A stretch of DNA of 64,000 bases from Plumapathes pennacea (lineage: Eukaryota > Cnidaria > Anthozoa > Antipatharia > Myriopathidae): assembly GCA_964036295.1 (NCBI GenBank), contig OZ038464.1, positions 19,233,443 through 19,297,442 of the forward strand. The letters are read 5' to 3'. Made by a program: the position numbers and the translations under genes. Below, in pieces: positions 41,155 through 53,600 of the stretch; position 1 is the first letter of the stretch; each line of letters begins with the position of its first letter. The notes below the pieces were generated by a model, which did not search any database, had not been told where the DNA came from, and saw only the letters and a list, made by a program, of their open reading frames with translations.

Positions 41155-44100
41155 ATGGCTGGAGCGGTGGGGTCGCTCTCTGTTTCATGTTCCCTGTTCT
41201 TCCTCCTTTTTGCGGCAGGATTATTCGAGAGTTTAAACACGACTCTCTTAAGATCTGCCGGATACGACGAATTATACAACGACGCCCGAGAAGCTTACAA
41301 TGCCAAGAACTGGGAAGATGCAACGAAGTACTTCGAGCAAGCGATCAGCGATTACAGACACGAAAGATCTGTCAGAATCAACTGCAGACTGCAATGCCGG
41401 GAGAAATTCAAAGTGGGCACTTCGAATAACTTCATCACAGACCTCGAGCTAGTTTACTTCAGGTATACGATTTTTTCACACAAGTGTACTCAGCGATGTC
41501 TTGGAAAATATCTCGGAAAACGACTGCCCATATCGAAGGAAACTCAAGAGGCTTTTGAGGAAAGACAGCCGTATGTTTACTTGCAATTTACCTACTACAA
41601 GGTAATATGTTGTGTCAATTATTTTTGTAAATGATCGCAGTTATTCATTTGCAAATCAGGTTTCTGTTCAAGCTGTTCTCTAATCAGACACCACAATGGC
41701 CTCTAGTTATTACACCAATTATAGTTAGCCATACATGAATATAATATCCTTTGGTAGACAATAATACTGGCTTAGGATTAATTTACTTCACGGATATTAC
41801 CGAGGAAACTTTCACTTAATTTTATTGATTTTCTTCAGCTTCAATGTTGTTTTTGAGCTCCGTTTATTAAATGTATAATATACACTCATTTGTCCTAATA
41901 GCTACGATTATCTCAAGGAGCAAAATACGCTTTGTTTGCTTCATAATAAACTGAACACTATTGTCTGTATTCAAATTTGTGAGTACCATATTTCGATGAA
42001 TTTCATTATATAGATTTGTGGCAACCACACTTGAATTGAACTGTCAACACGAATATGTCGTGGTTTATTAATGATACGTCGATCGCGGCCATATAATCGG
42101 TAGCAAAATCGTATTTTGCGCTGTAAACTTTCAAAAAATAAATTCACGGAGAAACTCGGGACAGCTTGCTAAACCCTCTAGACAAGGACGTCACGCAATC
42201 ATTTTTTTTTTTTTTTTTTTTGACATGATAATTATTCAAGGCTCCAGCTGTGATGTAGGGCCTATAAACCACAGAAATTCAGATTAAAAAATCATTTGTT
42301 TGGATATTTTTAGATAGATTTCAAACTATATCGATGCCTTTCTCCACACTTTATTCAGTGTGATAGATGGGACTAAATTTTGTTTACATTATCACAAAGA
42401 ATAACAATTTGCTGTTCTAAATCAAGCAAAACCTCTGATTTTAAAACCATTCCTACCATGTGTAATACTATTTAGTTTTCTCTTTTCAATTGCACACTAC
42501 AGTTAAACAAAGGAGAACTTGACATTTGATTATAGCTTGCTGAGATAAGAGCTGATGAAACTATCAATTCTCATTACATCTCTCATACATTTCCCTTTTG
42601 ATGGTTGGGAGAACCTGTACTATACTCCTGGGAGTGAGATGGTTAAACTGTCAGTCTTTCCTTTTTTACTAACATGAGTGAATTATATTCTCTTATCAAG
42701 ACTGGAAGAGTTGAAGAAGCAGCACGTGCAGCATTTACAGCACTGGAGACGCAACCTGAATACCAGCTTCTCTTGGACAACATGAAGCACTTCAGAGAGA
42801 AAGAAGGTGTTGCAGAAGCAGACATTTTCACCCTTGAGCCTGTGTCACATCAGAAGCAGTATTTTGCTGCAGCCAGGCTCTATGAGGAAAGGAGATGGGA
42901 GGAAGCCATTGAGGGCCTTGAAATGGCACTTGTAGAGTACTATAAAGCACATGATGAATGTAAACTTCTGTGTGAAGAAGAGAGAGAAAAGAATCAACTT
43001 CTTGGCAGGACTGGACTATACGGAGTTTATATAAATGTACTGGAGTGTCGATCACGCTGTCCTGACAAGTTGCGCACAATTAGCAAAAATAAAGTCAGCA
43101 AGTATTTGGAAAGGCATTATAATTACCTGCAGATGACCTACTTCAAGGGTAAGTGAGGAGTGTAGCCCTTTTGTTTTTAATGTTAAAGAAATAATATTGA
43201 ATTTCTCCACACTTCTCTCATATCCTATAATTTTCTGTATGCTTTTGTGATATAACAAAGCATGTTTTATTTCTTTGTTGACACAAGTGTTTTACTGGAA
43301 AATGTACAGTGCAGAAAATCCATAAGAAACTACATCTAGGATTTGAGCGGCACATTTTTCATATTCTTACTAATGAGAGTATGGTGGTTTGTGCATTTTC
43401 TCAAAAAACACTTGTGTCTTTTAATGAAAAGAAATTACAAGGTAGCTTGATGATGTGGATTCTATTTTCTCATGGTAAAAACAATAATTTTACTCACTCA
43501 CGCAGCGCTCATTTGTTTTTACCACTCGAAAATATAATTCATATGTTTGTGCTGCCATGAAATATCCTATTAAATATATGTAGCTCATATTCTCCTTTTC
43601 CAACACAGTGGGTAAGATGTTGCAAGCTGCAGAATGTGCAACCACTTTTCTGATGCTTGACCCTGGTAACGACGTCATGATTGACAACCTGAGGTATTAT
43701 TATTCAACAGTGGAACTAGCTGGTGTTGATGTGAAGGCCAGAAAGGTTTGTACACACTGCAGTGCCTAGTGACAGAACAATTTCAAGAGTGCTCTTACAT
43801 GCTTCTACATTACTGAACCGTAAAAACCTGTAAAAACCACACCCTCAGTTTGGGGGTTCAAGATCAAAGGAAAACTTAAACATACAGAATTCACTGATGT
43901 ATATTTCACAAAACGGTTGTGGAAACCACAGTTGATGACCATGGGATGGTGAATTTTTTTGTAAAAATTTTGATGACCGTGGATGGTGAAAATTAATTTT
44001 GTAAAATTTTGATGACTACAGGGATTTTTTTGAAAATTTTGTTGACCATGGGGTGGTGGAAAGTTTTCCAAAATTTTAATGGCCATGGGATGGTAAATTT

Positions 44101-44424
44101 TTTGAAAATTTTTGATGATCCAAGGTGTTGAAATTTTTTGAAAAATTTTGATGAGTGCAGAGTGGTGAATCTCTGTAAAAAACTTTGATGACTGCAGGTT
44201 GGTGAAATTTTTTTGTAAAGTTCTTATTAATTATGAATTTCAGGAAGCAGTTGAATATAACAAGGAACTTCGTGTGGAAAGCAAGTTGCTGCATTTGGCA
44301 AAAGGCTATTTGGAAGACTTAAATGACAGCAGCGATGAATGGTTTGATGATGGGCAGGATGAACCAGACATACCTGATGACTTTAGTGGATTAGTTGAGG
44401 TGGGCTGTACCATCTTTCAATGCA

Positions 44425-44511
<87 letters not shown>

Positions 44512-47500
44512 ATGAGTATAAATATTATATTATCAGAACTTTCTTGTAGATACAGTTTATAGCAATTTGTTACAGCTACTTTGGGCTTACCAATTCAGCA
44601 CAATCATCATCACCATTAATACTATTTATTGGGTACTAGATAATTTATTGGGTACTAGATAATTAAAGGGGTATTCATTTGACATTCTAGGATCTTATTG
44701 AAGAATCAGATGAGCACCACAGTGCATCAGTTCTCATGGGACTTGGTCCTATGAGAGACATTTCCCATTTGCAGGATCCAATGGATCTGGTCAATGATGA
44801 AAGATTTAAGGTTTGTTGGGGTTTTCATATATTAGAACTTAGAGTATGTTTGTTATGATATTACTGGGGTTTGTATCATTATGTCACTCATCATCTTGGA
44901 TAGTTGAGCATCTGGTCTTTGAACTTGGTGTGTGATCCAGAATATTCTGTTTCAATACAGGGCATTAACAACATCAAGGTAGCAAAAGATTTAAATGGGA
45001 CATCGGAGCGGGTTGCTGTGGATGATCTGGCAACCCTAAAGGAGTGTGAAACACTCATCCATCTGGCTGAGGTATGTGTCGTTAAACTGGCTGGACCCCT
45101 GCCCTCCCCCCACTTTATGCACACACTGCACCCATTCCACCCATCCCAAATTCCTCCCCTTGCCCAGTTATTGCCCAGGTTTTCCATTTTCACCAAGATT
45201 TGTACTCTAAGAGTCTCATATAAAAGTTAAAATTTAAAATTCAAAAACCCATATTTAACTATGTAGGTCTAAATTCTAACTTGTGATAAATCATTTTTAA
45301 AATGGTTTCATAAGCTGAAAACTGACACAACATAAACAGCTTGATTTTGTTATAAACTATAATTATGCTAAAATTAAAGTAGCATTTGTTAATATTGGTC
45401 TTTCACTATCATTTTATTAAAACTAGCCTGCGTAGCAAGCGTTTCCGTAGGTTTCTGAGCGCATACGACGACTTTTTCGATTTTCGGCCGCGCGAAAATT
45501 GGGGCGAGCGCAAAAAGGACGCGAGGGGAGGGGGGCGGGGAGGTTTCCTTCGCCTCCTCCCCCATTTCCCCCTCGCCCCAATTTTTGCGCGGCCAAAATC
45601 GAAAAAGTTGTCGTATGCGCTCAGAAACCTACGGAAACGCTTCCTATGCAGGCTATATTAAAACAAACAAAGAGTTTTGTATAAATTAACATAATTGAAA
45701 ATTAAGTTATCTCCCTGATTTCTTAATTTCCCTGCTCGTTCTTGCTTTCTTTTTGCTCATATTTGTTGGCTGTTTTGTTGTTTGTTCTCTTTGCTGTAAA
45801 TTTCTTAGATGTATGTATTTTTTCCAATATACATCATTGCTCTGGACTTTTCATTACTTATTTTTCATGTCTCAGTGAGACCTGACAGCCTTAAGAAACT
45901 GACACACTGTTTCTGTCTTTTTGTCTTTCTTCTGTCCTTCTTTTTTCATCTTTTTATGCGTTCATTCCGCTATTCTACTTTCATACTTGTTTATGTTTAT
46001 GTTTATGTTTGGTTTTTGTTTATGTTTATGAATTTTTGTTTGTTACAAGGCTGGTCCATATAGAGACAGGATGCATATTCACACTGTTCATTATCCGTAA
46101 GCAAAGGACAGAACTTGCACTTGAGACTGGAAGTCCATACAAACAGTTTGCCATTTGACTGCCACTCAAATGATCAAAACCTTTTTCTGAACTCCTTTTT
46201 CTCACTGTATGAACTTCCAGCTCTCAGGCCACTAAACCAATCTTATTTGTAACATGACTCTCATAGCGTGAAATAAAAATTATAAAAAGTAGCGAGGAAA
46301 CTTTATAATCTTAAACCATACAGGTAAACTAAACTTTAAAGTCACGCCCGTCTATTTGAGTTCATTGTAGTTTTCCGCTGACAAACGTAGACCCAGGGAT
46401 TATTTACGCAATTTTATGAAGTAACACATTAATCTTGCTTTGGTGCACTTCTATAATACTCTGATTTAAACTGCATAAAACTGAATTAAACTTTATAACA
46501 GCAGAAAGCATTCCCTATTCTCTATTACACGAGTCGGATGGAAATGGATTGCCGATTGCTTTCGATTTTCGGGTGCCCTGAAAATGGAAGATAGAGGTTT
46601 TTGGCGGCGCGCAAAGGACTGGGGCCCATAAAGACTGAAGGTGGTGGCACTTCAAGACACTGAGCTACTTTCGCAGACTTTTCTTCTTTTTTTTTTTTTT
46701 TTTTCACGTTTCCGAGGGTCATGTCACGCATTACATCGGGTATTTGATCTCTTTGATCTCTCCCAGAAGACAGCGTCGTTAGGAGACGGTTACCAAGGAC
46801 GGGGTGAAAAAAATGAGCCGTTTTCATTCACGGAGAGGGAGACATTTGAAGGAGTAACCCTCGTGGACGCAGCCAAGGTTAGTTGGTGCTTTTTATTTAT
46901 TTATTTATTTATTTATTTATTCTTTTTATTTAAACAGTATAATTGCAAGATGTTTGCTCTAAGAGCACAAACTGTGCGCATCTAGAAAGCTGGTGCTTAA
47001 TGTTTTACCGGCCAAAGGCTATCTCTGAGATGCCTGTTGCCTCTGTTTGAAAGCGAGGCCTACTAAAAAAACCTTTCTTTTGCCAAAAGGAGTTTTACGT
47101 ATTAATTTTCACGCAAATCAAACTCATCTTCGTAAAAAGGTTGTTTGTATAGGTCGATGTGTAAAAGTTGAATGTCGTTAAGAAGTTTGAGCTGACCTTT
47201 CGAGCATAAGCCTTTTGTCGGGGCAACGACGCAATGCAATCAGAGAGTCCTGAAAACTGGTCCAATATGGACGTGCAGAGCAACAGCGCGCCGTTAAATC
47301 TTAAAGTCGCTCCGAAAAACGCTTATCCAATGTCGGGGTCCAGCTTTCTCTAATCGACCTTTAGTCGATTAATAATACGTCTTTCTCCGCTTCGACGCGC
47401 AGTCAAAAACTAGTTCTCCCAAGTACAAAGTACCATTGTTGTGAAAGTAGATTGCCTGGGGGGCAAGTTGTAAAGAGGGTGTGTTACACGTACAAGTTCT

Positions 47501-48782
47501 TCTACAAGTTGTCTCGCAGTGGCGTTGCATCGCAAGCTGCAAGAGAAATTGCCTGGTGTATCTGGACCTTTTAGAAGTAAGAGAATTGGTCTCGTTTAGT
47601 GGTTTTCTCGTTTTGTACACTAGGCTACCCTTGAGAGCAGAGCGACCGTGGACGAGGTGGAGCTGTATATGAACCTGAGCGACAGAGTTCGTCAATTCAC
47701 AGAAGATTACTTCATGCTAACAACACCGCTCTACTTCTCCTACAGCCATCTTGTCTGCCGAACGTCATTGATCGGTAAGAAACGCGCCTGACGTCTTTGA
47801 ATTCAGACTAACAGCCCGTTATCATGCGTGGTAATTTAAGCTGTGTTACCATGGTGACTAACCTTCGTTTTCGCTCTGAACTTTGTCACTGTGGTGACTG
47901 GAAGTACTGCCAAGTGATCCATGCTCGTTCACGCAAGTGATCATGTTCAGTTTTACCTTTCAGTCACACCAAAGATTTATCAAACAGTATGGAGAACTTG
48001 GTATTTATTTTAAAATAACTTGCTTGGATAAAAGCTGATTCGACTTTCAATTCTCACTACATAACCCACACCGCTTCTTTTTAAATGGTTCGAGAATTTG
48101 TATTTTGAGCTCAGGAGTAAGAGGTTGAACAATTTGTTTAGAATTCGTACATTGTTCGTACACCTGATTGCTAACACTAAAAAGTCTTCCGAATTCGTCA
48201 CTTTTAGCGCCTTTAAGGTGGTGTTACACTGGTCGATTTGCAACGACGATTTGCAACCCCGATTTGCTCCAAACTAACGCAACGGTGTTGCAAGTTTTTG
48301 AATCGCTTTCAAAAACTTGCAACGCGTTGCAGCACTGCAAACATCGCAAAAAATCGTTCGCAATGCCGTGTTACACCTCAACGTTTTTTAGCACAACATC
48401 GTATCGTTGCAAATCGTCGTTGCAAATCGACCAGTGTAACACCACCTTTAATTCACATGTTTCACTGTTTATTCGAGATGCCAACGATCCCGACCCAGGC
48501 CTCCACATCAGCCATCCCATCCACTCGGACAACTGCTTACTGAATCGCGATGGGCCTGGGACCTGCCCTAAGCGTTCTCCAGCTTACACGTGGCGAGATT
48601 ACAGGTGAGAAACGGCTGCTTACGCATGTCACAAAGGGTTCATGCCGCTGGTTGTTTTACGGGTCACCTTAACAAACCTCTAATTCTTTTGCCACTTTAG
48701 AAATGAAAATGGATTGGGTTCGAATTACCTCTCGCAAAGGTTTGCTTAGTAAATAGTCAGATATTTTAATTGTAGATTTCTG

Positions 48783-48818
<36 letters not shown>

Positions 48819-49581
48819 TGCCATCCTTTACCTGAACGACGACTTTTCTGGAGGAGAATTTGTATTCGCGAATAGTGATGAAACTGTACAGGTAGGATCA
48901 GAATTCCCGAATCATTTTTACACGTGTTAACTTCTGGGTAACCAAAATATATTTAGCCTTTGAGTTTTTGCGCGGGCATGTAGATATAGCTGTTAACAAA
49001 TCATTATCATAGTGTATGGGTTTCGATATGGATTGTTAGTATGACAGTGAAAGTGACCCTCGCAGTTATGAAGCAAGTTGCTTTATAACTTCATAAGGGC
49101 TTGGTTTTCACGAAGCAATGCCAGAGCAGAAAAGAGGGAACTATGTATTTCAAACACAGTGGAACCCCGTTAATACTGCCACCATCGGAGCATAAAAGTC
49201 TGGCCGTATTAACGGAGTTTTCAGATAAGAAAATGACTGGGCGTTTGTTCCGCGAGACAAAAAATTAGTGGCCGTATTAACGGAGTGGCCGTAAAACGCC
49301 AGCTGTTAATAATCCTTTGAATCGTTCTCTTTCAGGCGTTTCTTAAACCACAGTGTGGCCGTACGGTTGCCTTCTCTGCTGGTTTTGAGAATCTTCATGG
49401 AGTCATGGGCATTACGGAAGGCAGGCGCTGTGCGCTTGCGCTCTGGTTCACGCTGCGCACGCGGCACCAGGAGTTTCAAAGATTCGAGGCGATGGCGTTG
49501 CTGGATAAAGCGCGCCAAATCAAAACGCTGGAGTCGTTGCCATCTTTTGAGCCCATGGTTGCAAGGCATGCGGAGCTATGA
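41155..49581 (+). CDS. P3H: Prolyl 3-hydroxylase (leprecan family)
   Basis: ER enzyme that 3-hydroxylates proline in procollagen chains using Fe(II) and 2-oxoglutarate. Eleven exons: 41155-41601, 42701-43148, 43609-43745, 44244-44399, 44691-44810, 44961-45071, 46767-46877, 47624-47774, 48478-48604, 48819-48891, 49336-49581. All phases close; 708 residues, the family's normal size. Signal peptide 1-22; N-terminal TPR-like half with the four leprecan CxxxC motifs (77-81, 111-115, 236-240, 265-269); C-terminal dioxygenase domain with RDYSAILYLN, metal ligands H576 and D578 (HSDNC) and H648 (ENLHG), and 2-oxoglutarate arginine R658 (GRRCALALWF). It ends HAEL, a plausible KDEL-like retention signal. 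Which vertebrate paralogue it matches cannot be told by eye. Confidence 0.95.
42500..42650 (+). repeat. Dispersed ~200-bp repeat, copy 2
   Basis: Contains GAGAACTTG, AGCTGATGAAACTATCAATT, CTCATACAT and GGTTGGGAGAA. It ends about 50 bp upstream of hydroxylase exon 2. Confidence 0.65.
43430..43570. mobile_element. Diverged palindromic MITE (TACACGGC family relative)
   Basis: ATTCTATTTTCTCATGGTAAAAACAATA is mirrored by a GTTTTTACCACTCGAAAATATAATTCATA arm, and a GTGTTTTACTGGAAAATGTAC arm lies upstream at 43290, as in 61345-62015. It lies in hydroxylase intron 2. Confidence 0.55.
43935..44215. repeat. Degenerate ~45-bp tandem repeat
   Basis: About six copies of GATGACCATGGGATGGTGAA followed by TTTTTTGTAAAAATTTT, in hydroxylase intron 3. 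The last unit ends some 30 bp before exon 4. Confidence 0.7.
44425..44508. repeat. (TTA)n microsatellite
   Basis: About 28 uninterrupted TTA units beginning 26 bp after hydroxylase exon 4. Confidence 0.95.
45424..45655. mobile_element. Palindromic MITE with TAGCCTGC ends
   Basis: Nearly the whole 232 bp folds back: TAGCCTGCGTAGCAAGCG, TTTCCGTAGGTTTCTGAGCG and CGACTTTTTCGATTTT arms are repeated inverted. TA flanks would suit a Tc1/mariner-type MITE (inference). Part of the same end occurs at 38759-38785. It lies in hydroxylase intron 6. Confidence 0.7.
47955..48128 (+). repeat. Dispersed ~200-bp repeat, copy 3
   Basis: Has TATGGAGAACTTGG, CTTGCTTGGATAAAAGCTGA, CAATTCTCACTACAT and GGTTCGAGAATTTG like the other copies. 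It lies in hydroxylase intron 8. Confidence 0.65.
48217..48447. mobile_element. TTAA-flanked MITE next to hydroxylase exon 9
   Basis: The ends GGTGGTGTTACACTGGTCGA and its complement enclose about 230 bp with inner TTGCAACGACGATTTGCAA repeats. TTAA (48213-48216) and TTAA (48448-48451) flank it, suggesting a piggyBac-type insertion; one end has an extra T. Its right end is 26 bp from the exon 9 start, so it lies in or beside the acceptor's polypyrimidine/branch region. Confidence 0.65.
49153..49305. mobile_element. pogo/Tigger-like remnant
   Basis: Begins CAGTGGAACCCCGTTAATAC and holds three GGCCGTATTAACGGAG-type repeats. The terminal sequence resembles Tigger/pogo ends (from memory). It lies in hydroxylase intron 10, ending 30 bp before exon 11. 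Confidence 0.45.
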
Positions 49582-50567
49582 GCATGCGCATTATAAAGTA
49601 GGTCACGTGTAGCGTGACGTCATAAATTGGATCAAAGCGTGGATGCGTGCTTTGTTCAAAGGGAAATCCTTGGCAGTGGATAGTTTTTTTACGCTAAACT
49701 ACTAGAAGCAAAGAAGCAAGCGCATCAGTTTTTCTCAAACATATTACATTATAAGGTTGTGCTGAACGTCGTCACTGCCCTTCGCCAAAACTTTGTTGTA
49801 GTAACACTAAACACGTCGTATTGTACAATCTACGTTTAATGTTTCACCGACGCAGAAAAAAGCTTGTTCTCGTACTAGTATTCCTACAGTATCACCACTC
49901 GAACCTCGGGAGTTGGCGCGTTTTGTCTTATTTGACTCAGCCTCTCTCATTTAGCTCACCATAACAGAAAATAGACCGAAGATGCGGTAACAATACTGAC
50001 TACACGACTACACCCCACTATACCTATCTTAAACCTATACTGCTATAATGTCTAGAGCTATTCTGTCTGTCTAGTTCATTATACCTGCATGTTATATAGA
50101 AAGTGTGTACAATTCCCAAGGTTTGAGAAATATCTTCAGAAGGAAACAGTATTTCCTCCATCAAAGGAGGTTATATAAGGGTTTTTAATCACGAGAGAAT
50201 CATTATGAGACTGGTGCTCATCATGATTTGATTTACCTGGTTTTGTTGTAGTTTTGCTTGCAGTCCAAAAACCAAATCTTTGCCAAGGATGGGATATCAC
50301 ACGTATCAAAAAGTATTAATATAGAATTTTATTATTAAAATAATTATAAAGAGCAAATAAAGATTTATTGTGGATTCATGTTTTATCAATTTTCCAAACA
50401 GCAGTTCTTGTTTCTCTCTTCGTTTTGGTGTGTCGTTAGTGATTTGCCTGACTCGACTGAAGAGAAATTAGAAGTTCCCCGTCTCACGGACAAGAGTACT
50501 GGGACTGACCTTTCCGCTGATCAGTAAAGTTTTGTGGCTCAGCGGCTCAGTAACCACGTGCAAGAAA
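49582..50567. other. Hydroxylase 3' flank and bystin upstream region
   Basis: No further gene. AATAAA at 50356-50361, 775 bp past the hydroxylase stop, could be its polyadenylation signal. The segment just before 50568 holds the bystin 5' leader; an AAAATGGCGAC motif (YY1-like core) overlaps a short upstream ATG at 50568. Confidence 0.4.
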
Positions 50568-50606
50568 ATGGCGACTTTGTTTTGCAACTTCTACGGCTGT
50601 TTGTAA
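50568..50606 (+). promoter_or_regulatory. Short upstream ORF before bystin
   Basis: ATG at 50568, 12 codons (MATLFCNFYGCL) and a TAA at 50604, ending 19 bp before the bystin ATG. If it lies in the mRNA leader it could damp bystin translation. A GTAAGT at 50603 could instead be a splice donor. Confidence 0.3.
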
Positions 50607-50625
50607 GTCGACTTTTGAAGCAAAG

Positions 50626-53600
50626 ATGGGCAAGGATAAAAAGGAAAAGAAGCGTGCGTCTGGACTAGCGGATGATATTCTAGAAGGGGGCAAAGTAAAA
50701 ACGTCGAGCAGGGTGAAACAAAGAAAAACAAGACAGGGGGAAGACGAAGACACGGTATGAGTGTACCGATCATTTTTAAACGTCAATATATGAAATGAGG
50801 AGATAACCTGACGCTGCAAACTGGTATATTTGAGAAGTTACCATAGATAATAACTGCGGGAGTACAAGTACTAACAATACTTCTGAATAATATAATGTTT
50901 CCTCCTGTTCATGCCTATGAATTATAGTTGAAGAAGTACCTTTAAAGAACGTATCTTTCCGTACCAGATAAACAGTCTATTACATGACAAATACAGTCTA
51001 TTCAACTGTTCCTGGCCGGAATCTCCCACCTGAAAAGTTTTTACAAAAAAATATCAAGCATACTCGAGGACTGTAGTGTGAACTTACATGTAGTTACTTT
51101 TGTTTGTCTTGGTTCTAGTACGTCAAAGAAAAATTGTCCAGAAAGATCTTGGAGCAGGCCAGGATACAGCAAGATGAGCTGGAGGCTGAGTTTGGAGTGG
51201 GAACATCCAAGAGGAAGTCATTAAAATCTGCACAAACCACACTGAGTACCCCTGGTCCAGATCGTTTAGATGATGAGGGTGAATCAGATGGCGATGAGGA
51301 GGAGGAGAACTTGTCAGGGCCAGAGGGGCATTACTATGAAGACTTTGTAAGTAACAGTGTACATCTATGCTGTACATGCAAATTCTATTGACCATTCAAA
51401 AAGAAACAGTGAAAATGCAAGAGCATGTCTAGTATTAGTGATGCTAAAGGATGCTTTCATTCTATGCTTATTTGCCAGGAAGTAGATGAGGAAGATGAAA
51501 AATCTTTCCAGATGTTTATGTCCAAAGAGATGCCAGCACGGCGCACACTTGCTGACATGATAATGGAAAAGATACAAGATAAAAAGACGGAAATCGAAAG
51601 TCAAATGTCAGGTAAGGAAAGAGATGTGAAATGCATATTATTATACTGGAGTTGAACATTAATAAATTTTAGTCTGCATGTGCAATACATAATTACAGTA
51701 AAGTGTCTCATATGTCTGAAGAATGGAGCAGTTACTGCATGAAAGTGCAACCTGTGCATTTAAGAGTAACTCTTTTATTCATTGCAAGTTCACGGTGCAG
51801 ATTCTCCCAACCATTCGTAAGAATAAAATGTATAAGTGATGCAGTATTAGTCCCTAAAAACTGGGTATTAAGTAACAGTATGAGTGCATAGTTTATTGTG
51901 TCATGTTCATTACAGTGCATAGTTTATTGTGTCATGTCCAAGTTGTTTTTCGTTTTTCTGTCTCAGAATGATGTCTAGTGCTGTTGATATGTATGTTTTA
52001 TTACTGTGTGATGTTTCAACAAAGCATACAGTGAATATACTTTTATTTTGCTTTTCTCAGAGAGGACATCTGCTCCTCAAATGGATGAACGACTGATCAA
52101 GGTGTTCAATGGGTAAGTACATACATAGTGTTTGTTGTTGTTGTTGTTGTTGTTGTTGTTGCCAGTATCTGTGACATATCTGTGTGTTGGTTGTACAGAG
52201 TGGGTGACATTCTCAGCAAGTATAGATCAGGAGCACTTCCAAAGGCATTCAAGATTATCCCATCGCTTACAAACTGGGAAGAGGTACTGTACACAATAAT
52301 ATCATCATGCATTGTATAAAACCATTTTGGAATGTTGAAAGCACATTTGCTATGCTTTTTGATTGATCCAAAGAGCATAATTGGCCAACCAGGAATAAAG
52401 CTTTGGAGTCTTTATTTCTGAGTGGTTCTTTTGGATTCTTTACTATAGGTTTTACTGCTAACCAACCCTGACACCTGGACAGCTGCTGCCGTTTTTCAAG
52501 CCACAAGAATCTTTGTATCAAATCTGAATTCCAAAATGGCTCAGAGGTGTGTGGGTGATTCAAGTTCAATCCTTTCACTCCTGAGAGTGATCATTTTCAA
52601 TATTCTCAATCCAGTCTACCACCAGAGAATATCATACGTAGAGAGTTATGTGGCATATTTGATAACTTGCTCAGATGGAAGTTGATTGAAAACTAATAAT
52701 ATCCTCATAATGTACATCACTCATATTTTTTTGTATTTCCCTCTTGAATGGTTGAGAGAAGTTGTATTATGAAGATTAAAAGGGTTGACTTGTCATAAAC
52801 TCTACAGATGTTGTCTCTTCACTGGTGTTTTTGTGAACCTATCTACTTTCTCTGACACTCCCTTGGTTTGTTTGTTTTTTCATGTTTCTTTGCCCATTAT
52901 TCCACACACTGCAGTCTTTGGCTGCCAAATATTTCCATCCCACAGCCCTTTGAATTTCAGTAATGTAGTTTTTTTGATTTTAGGTTTTTCAACCTGTGCC
53001 TTTTGCCAAGAGTGAGAGATGACATTGCAGAATACAAGAGATTAAACTATCATCTATACATGGTGAGACATTATTTCTGGATCAATATTATTTGACTTTA
53101 AAGTCATAATATAGTGAAGTATCCTTGGCCATACTGTAGTTCAAGAATAGTATTGCAAATTGAATGAAAAATGTTTGGCACACATGTGGGCAGTCATCAG
53201 ACAACATAAAATGATAAATATGCAAGTTTTGACAAAGTGAATATTGCTTTTGCTTGTAGTCACTCAAGAAGGCTCTTTTTAAACCTGCTGCATTCTTCAA
53301 AGGAATTTTGTTACCACTGTGTGAGGTGGGTGCTAGTCATTGTACAACTGTACATATTATGTTGTAAATACTTGTATAGCCCAGTACTAAGTGATTAGTA
53401 CAACTTACGTCTTGATATTAAGTCTATTTTAGGTAGTTTTCAGCAGTTTTCAATATTATATTTTGATAATTTAAATTGATTTAATAATTATTCTTTTATT
53501 GCATTTTCTTGTCTTTAGTCACAAACGTGTTCACTCCGGGAGGCCATCATAATTGGCAGTGTGCTGTCAAAGACCAGTATTTCCTCTCTACATTCCAGTG

